DNA from: Artocarpus heterophyllus
Taxonomy: Eukaryota; Streptophyta; Magnoliopsida; Rosales; Moraceae
Direction: 5' to 3'
Length of the DNA: 64,000 nucleotides
NCBI GenBank assembly: GCA_025403435.1
Contig: CM046350.1
Location: forward strand, 5,553,512 to 5,617,511
In this document: one piece after another, positions 62,291 through 64,000 of the stretch
Position numbering within the stretch: the stretch's first letter is position 1
How the letters are laid out: each line of letters opens with the position of its first letter
The notes under the pieces: generated by a model
Seen by the model: the letters and a program-made list of their open reading frames with translations, nothing else
Told to the model about the DNA's origin: nothing
Databases searched by the model: none
Program-made: the position numbers and the translations under genes

Positions 62291-63114
62291 TACACCTATT
62301 GGAGATTTTTTTTTTCATAGGACTCATATGATAAGTTAACTTAACAGATATAAATATCAAATTATTATGTCCTACAATCAAAAAAGCACACAAATTTAAT
62401 ATTCAGTAGTATATTTTTCTCTATTAAGATTAAACTAAAAAAAAAAAATCAACTTGTTAGTTTCATCAAAAAGAGTTCAGCTCGATTATGAAATTGAAGT
62501 ATATATGGAAGACTTCCTTATTTTGATTTCTGACTTGTAATAGATAGAGAAAAATAACTACATACGCTGCAGATTTTCAAGGATGATAATATTGAGTTGA
62601 AATTTCAGACCAAATAAGTGGCTACAAATTGAGTGGGGTTTGGTAGAGGAGTGGAAATATCTAAGGTTGGCCCAGAACCATTGCAAACGAGATTTATGGA
62701 GTTTGTTGCTCTTTCTCTTATTTATTTATTTATTTATTTATTTTCTCTAGCTAAGAAAGAAGTGGACCCTATATATAATGGTTTCTTCTTTGAATAAACC
62801 ACAAATCCCACTTCACCTTGGACTATTGACCTTGAATTTTTTGTAGATGAAACCAAATTTGGCAATAGCGACCAATAATTATCCATCTTTTAGCTTTTTT
62901 TTTTTTTTTTTGCAGCGAAATACCAATAAATTTCTTTACGTAAGTTGCACAATAAATGACTTTACATGATGGAGACTTTTGACCTAAATTTTGAGGTGTG
63001 AACTCAATCTACGTGACAAATAAATAGTTTTAAAATTGACCTATGTTGTTTTTCCACATATGCTTACGAGAGTCGATAGATTTTCATGCTAATCTATAGG
63101 GTGTTTAAAACGAC

Positions 63115-63250
63115 GGTAAAAATTAGCAGTGAGAACTATTTTTATTATAATATGTGAAAATTTTATACTGTAATATATTTTTTTATTGTTATTGTAGCAT
63201 ATAAAAATTTTACACTATTTATAACTGAGATTATGATAAAAACTGAGTAG
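63115..63250. repeat. MITE-like repeat, family 2, copy e
   Basis: TTATAATATGTGAAAATTTT and TAGCATATAAAAATTTTACA form the palindrome-rich core seen in the other copies; followed by TTTATAACTGAG. Confidence 0.4.
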
Positions 63251-63611
63251 TTTCCACCACGATTAAACACCGTTTTAGTTTGGGCTGATTAAAAAAAAAG
63301 CGATCGTCAAAATTTAGGAAAATTCCTAGATGGGAAAGCGTGGAAATTTTTATTGAAAAGTAGACTTTGTTGTGAGTAGCTAGGGGACCGAGTTAGGCTT
63401 ACAAACACACTGTATTAGTGTATGTTCCTCTCTCTTAAAAATACGGATAAAAAAATACACGCTTAAATATAAAATCAAGATAAGGAAGTGAAAACTTTCT
63501 CAATCTTACAACAAAACCAAAAGTTAATACAAGTAAAGAACTCTAATGTACACTTTAACCCACATGTATAATAAACCTTCTTTTTAACTTGAGTTTTGGC
63601 TTATTAATTGA

Positions 63612-64000
63612 TTAATTTCCTTTGATGCTCATTTTAGGAGAGTATAATCCACTACCAAGTGTTCTATACAAAGCAGTGTCGGAATAGACCGCGTTAGACC
63701 TAATCCTATGTTTACTATGCCTATGGCCTTTTCTGCTCCGGCGGCGGTAGCCCTTTCCTCTCGCTTTGGCCTCTTTTTCTTCCGGTTTCCCATTCCGCAC
63801 TTCCGCCACGTGGCATTGGCCATTTCCACTCACATTCCCTCCCTCGTTGCCACTTTCATGATCATTTGGCACGACGTAAACAAGGGGAGTTGGGATGTCA
63901 TGAGTCAAGTCCAAGAGTGGCTCCAAGGTCTTGACAACACAGCTCATTGTGGGCCGGGACTTGGGGTGTTGGCTAAGACAGTGGTAAGCCAATGTTGCCG
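63612..64000 (-). CDS. Receptor-like cytoplasmic kinase VII (PBL-type), C-terminal end only
   Basis: Partial: the frame is open to the right edge, and the stop is at 63614-63612. The first residues visible (ATLAYHCLSQHPKSRPTM) are subdomain XI of a Ser/Thr kinase, with the invariant Arg in the KSRPTM motif. A tail of about 100 residues follows, with a Gly/Asn/Glu-rich part, a very basic part (RRRSRKGHRHSKHR) and the ending YSDTALYRTLGSGLYSPKM. That tail is of the type on PBL-family cytoplasmic kinases that relay signals from cell-surface immune receptors. The catalytic core lies beyond the window, so activity cannot be judged. Confidence 0.8.
   Translation of the reverse strand, partial: ATLAYHCLSQHPKSRPTMSCVVKTLEPLLDLTHDIPTPLVYVVPNDHESGNEGGNVSGNGQCHVAEVRNGKPEEKEAKARGKGYRRRSRKGHRHSKHRIRSNAVYSDTALYRTLGSGLYSPKMSIKGN

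Larger units (their letters stand above)
60397..63611. other. Intergenic region between P450 and kinase
   Basis: No gene recognised. CGACAT-type motifs such as GGCGACATATAGT recur (61223-61235, 61293-61305, and AACGACATGTCGTT at about 60683), suggesting an old repeat between about 60680 and 61400. A TA microsatellite lies at about 61701-61728. Two family-2 MITE-like copies are listed separately. Confidence 0.4.

Overview
The window looks like nuclear DNA of a eudicot plant. It is AT-rich and intron-containing, with long intergenic stretches packed with LTR-retrotransposon pieces, MITE-like repeats and microsatellites. Five protein-coding loci are recognisable. They are a subgroup-5 (TT2-like) R2R3-MYB regulator (minus strand, 12356-14158), an intronless LOG-family ORF carried inside a retrotransposon (minus, 29976-30626), a plastid type-2 13-lipoxygenase (plus, 46139-50875, eight exons), a CYP71-clan cytochrome P450 (plus, 56275-60061, two exons), and the 3' end of a receptor-like cytoplasmic kinase running off the right edge (minus, 63612-64000). 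The species cannot be named from the sequence.

Layout. 1-4116 is part of a very long Gypsy-type LTR (LTR-A, minus orientation), and a shorter relative lies at 20393-~22237 (LTR-B, plus). The MYB gene sits between them. A mitochondrial-DNA insertion with a decayed tRNA-Gly gene lies at about 17.2-17.5 kb, next to an RNase H remnant of a LINE. A 100-N assembly gap (26959-27058) abuts a young LTR retrotransposon at 27059-35256. Its LTRs are almost identical, and it has a primer-binding site matching initiator tRNA-Met and a polypurine tract. It has no visible gag or pol. Instead its interior carries two sense-strand ORFs: a diverged LOG-like ORF and a 173-residue basic, cysteine-cluster ORF. A further degenerate LTR (LTR-C) spans about 35990-39576. 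From 40.7 to 44.7 kb there are a fold-back element, repeated MITE-like units and a possible hAT-type element. The right third holds the lipoxygenase, the P450 and the kinase end, with MITE copies in the P450 promoter region and intron.

The host genes are independent plant genes rather than a cluster with a proven shared pathway. The MYB is expected to regulate proanthocyanidin or flavonoid genes with a bHLH partner. The lipoxygenase should supply 13-hydroperoxides for jasmonates and green-leaf volatiles, and the P450 is a specialised-metabolism type. The most unusual object is the non-autonomous retrotransposon carrying a cytokinin-activation-type (LOG) ORF and a nucleic-acid-binding-like ORF in place of its own polyprotein. 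Exon joins, repeat boundaries and LTR comparisons were done by eye.
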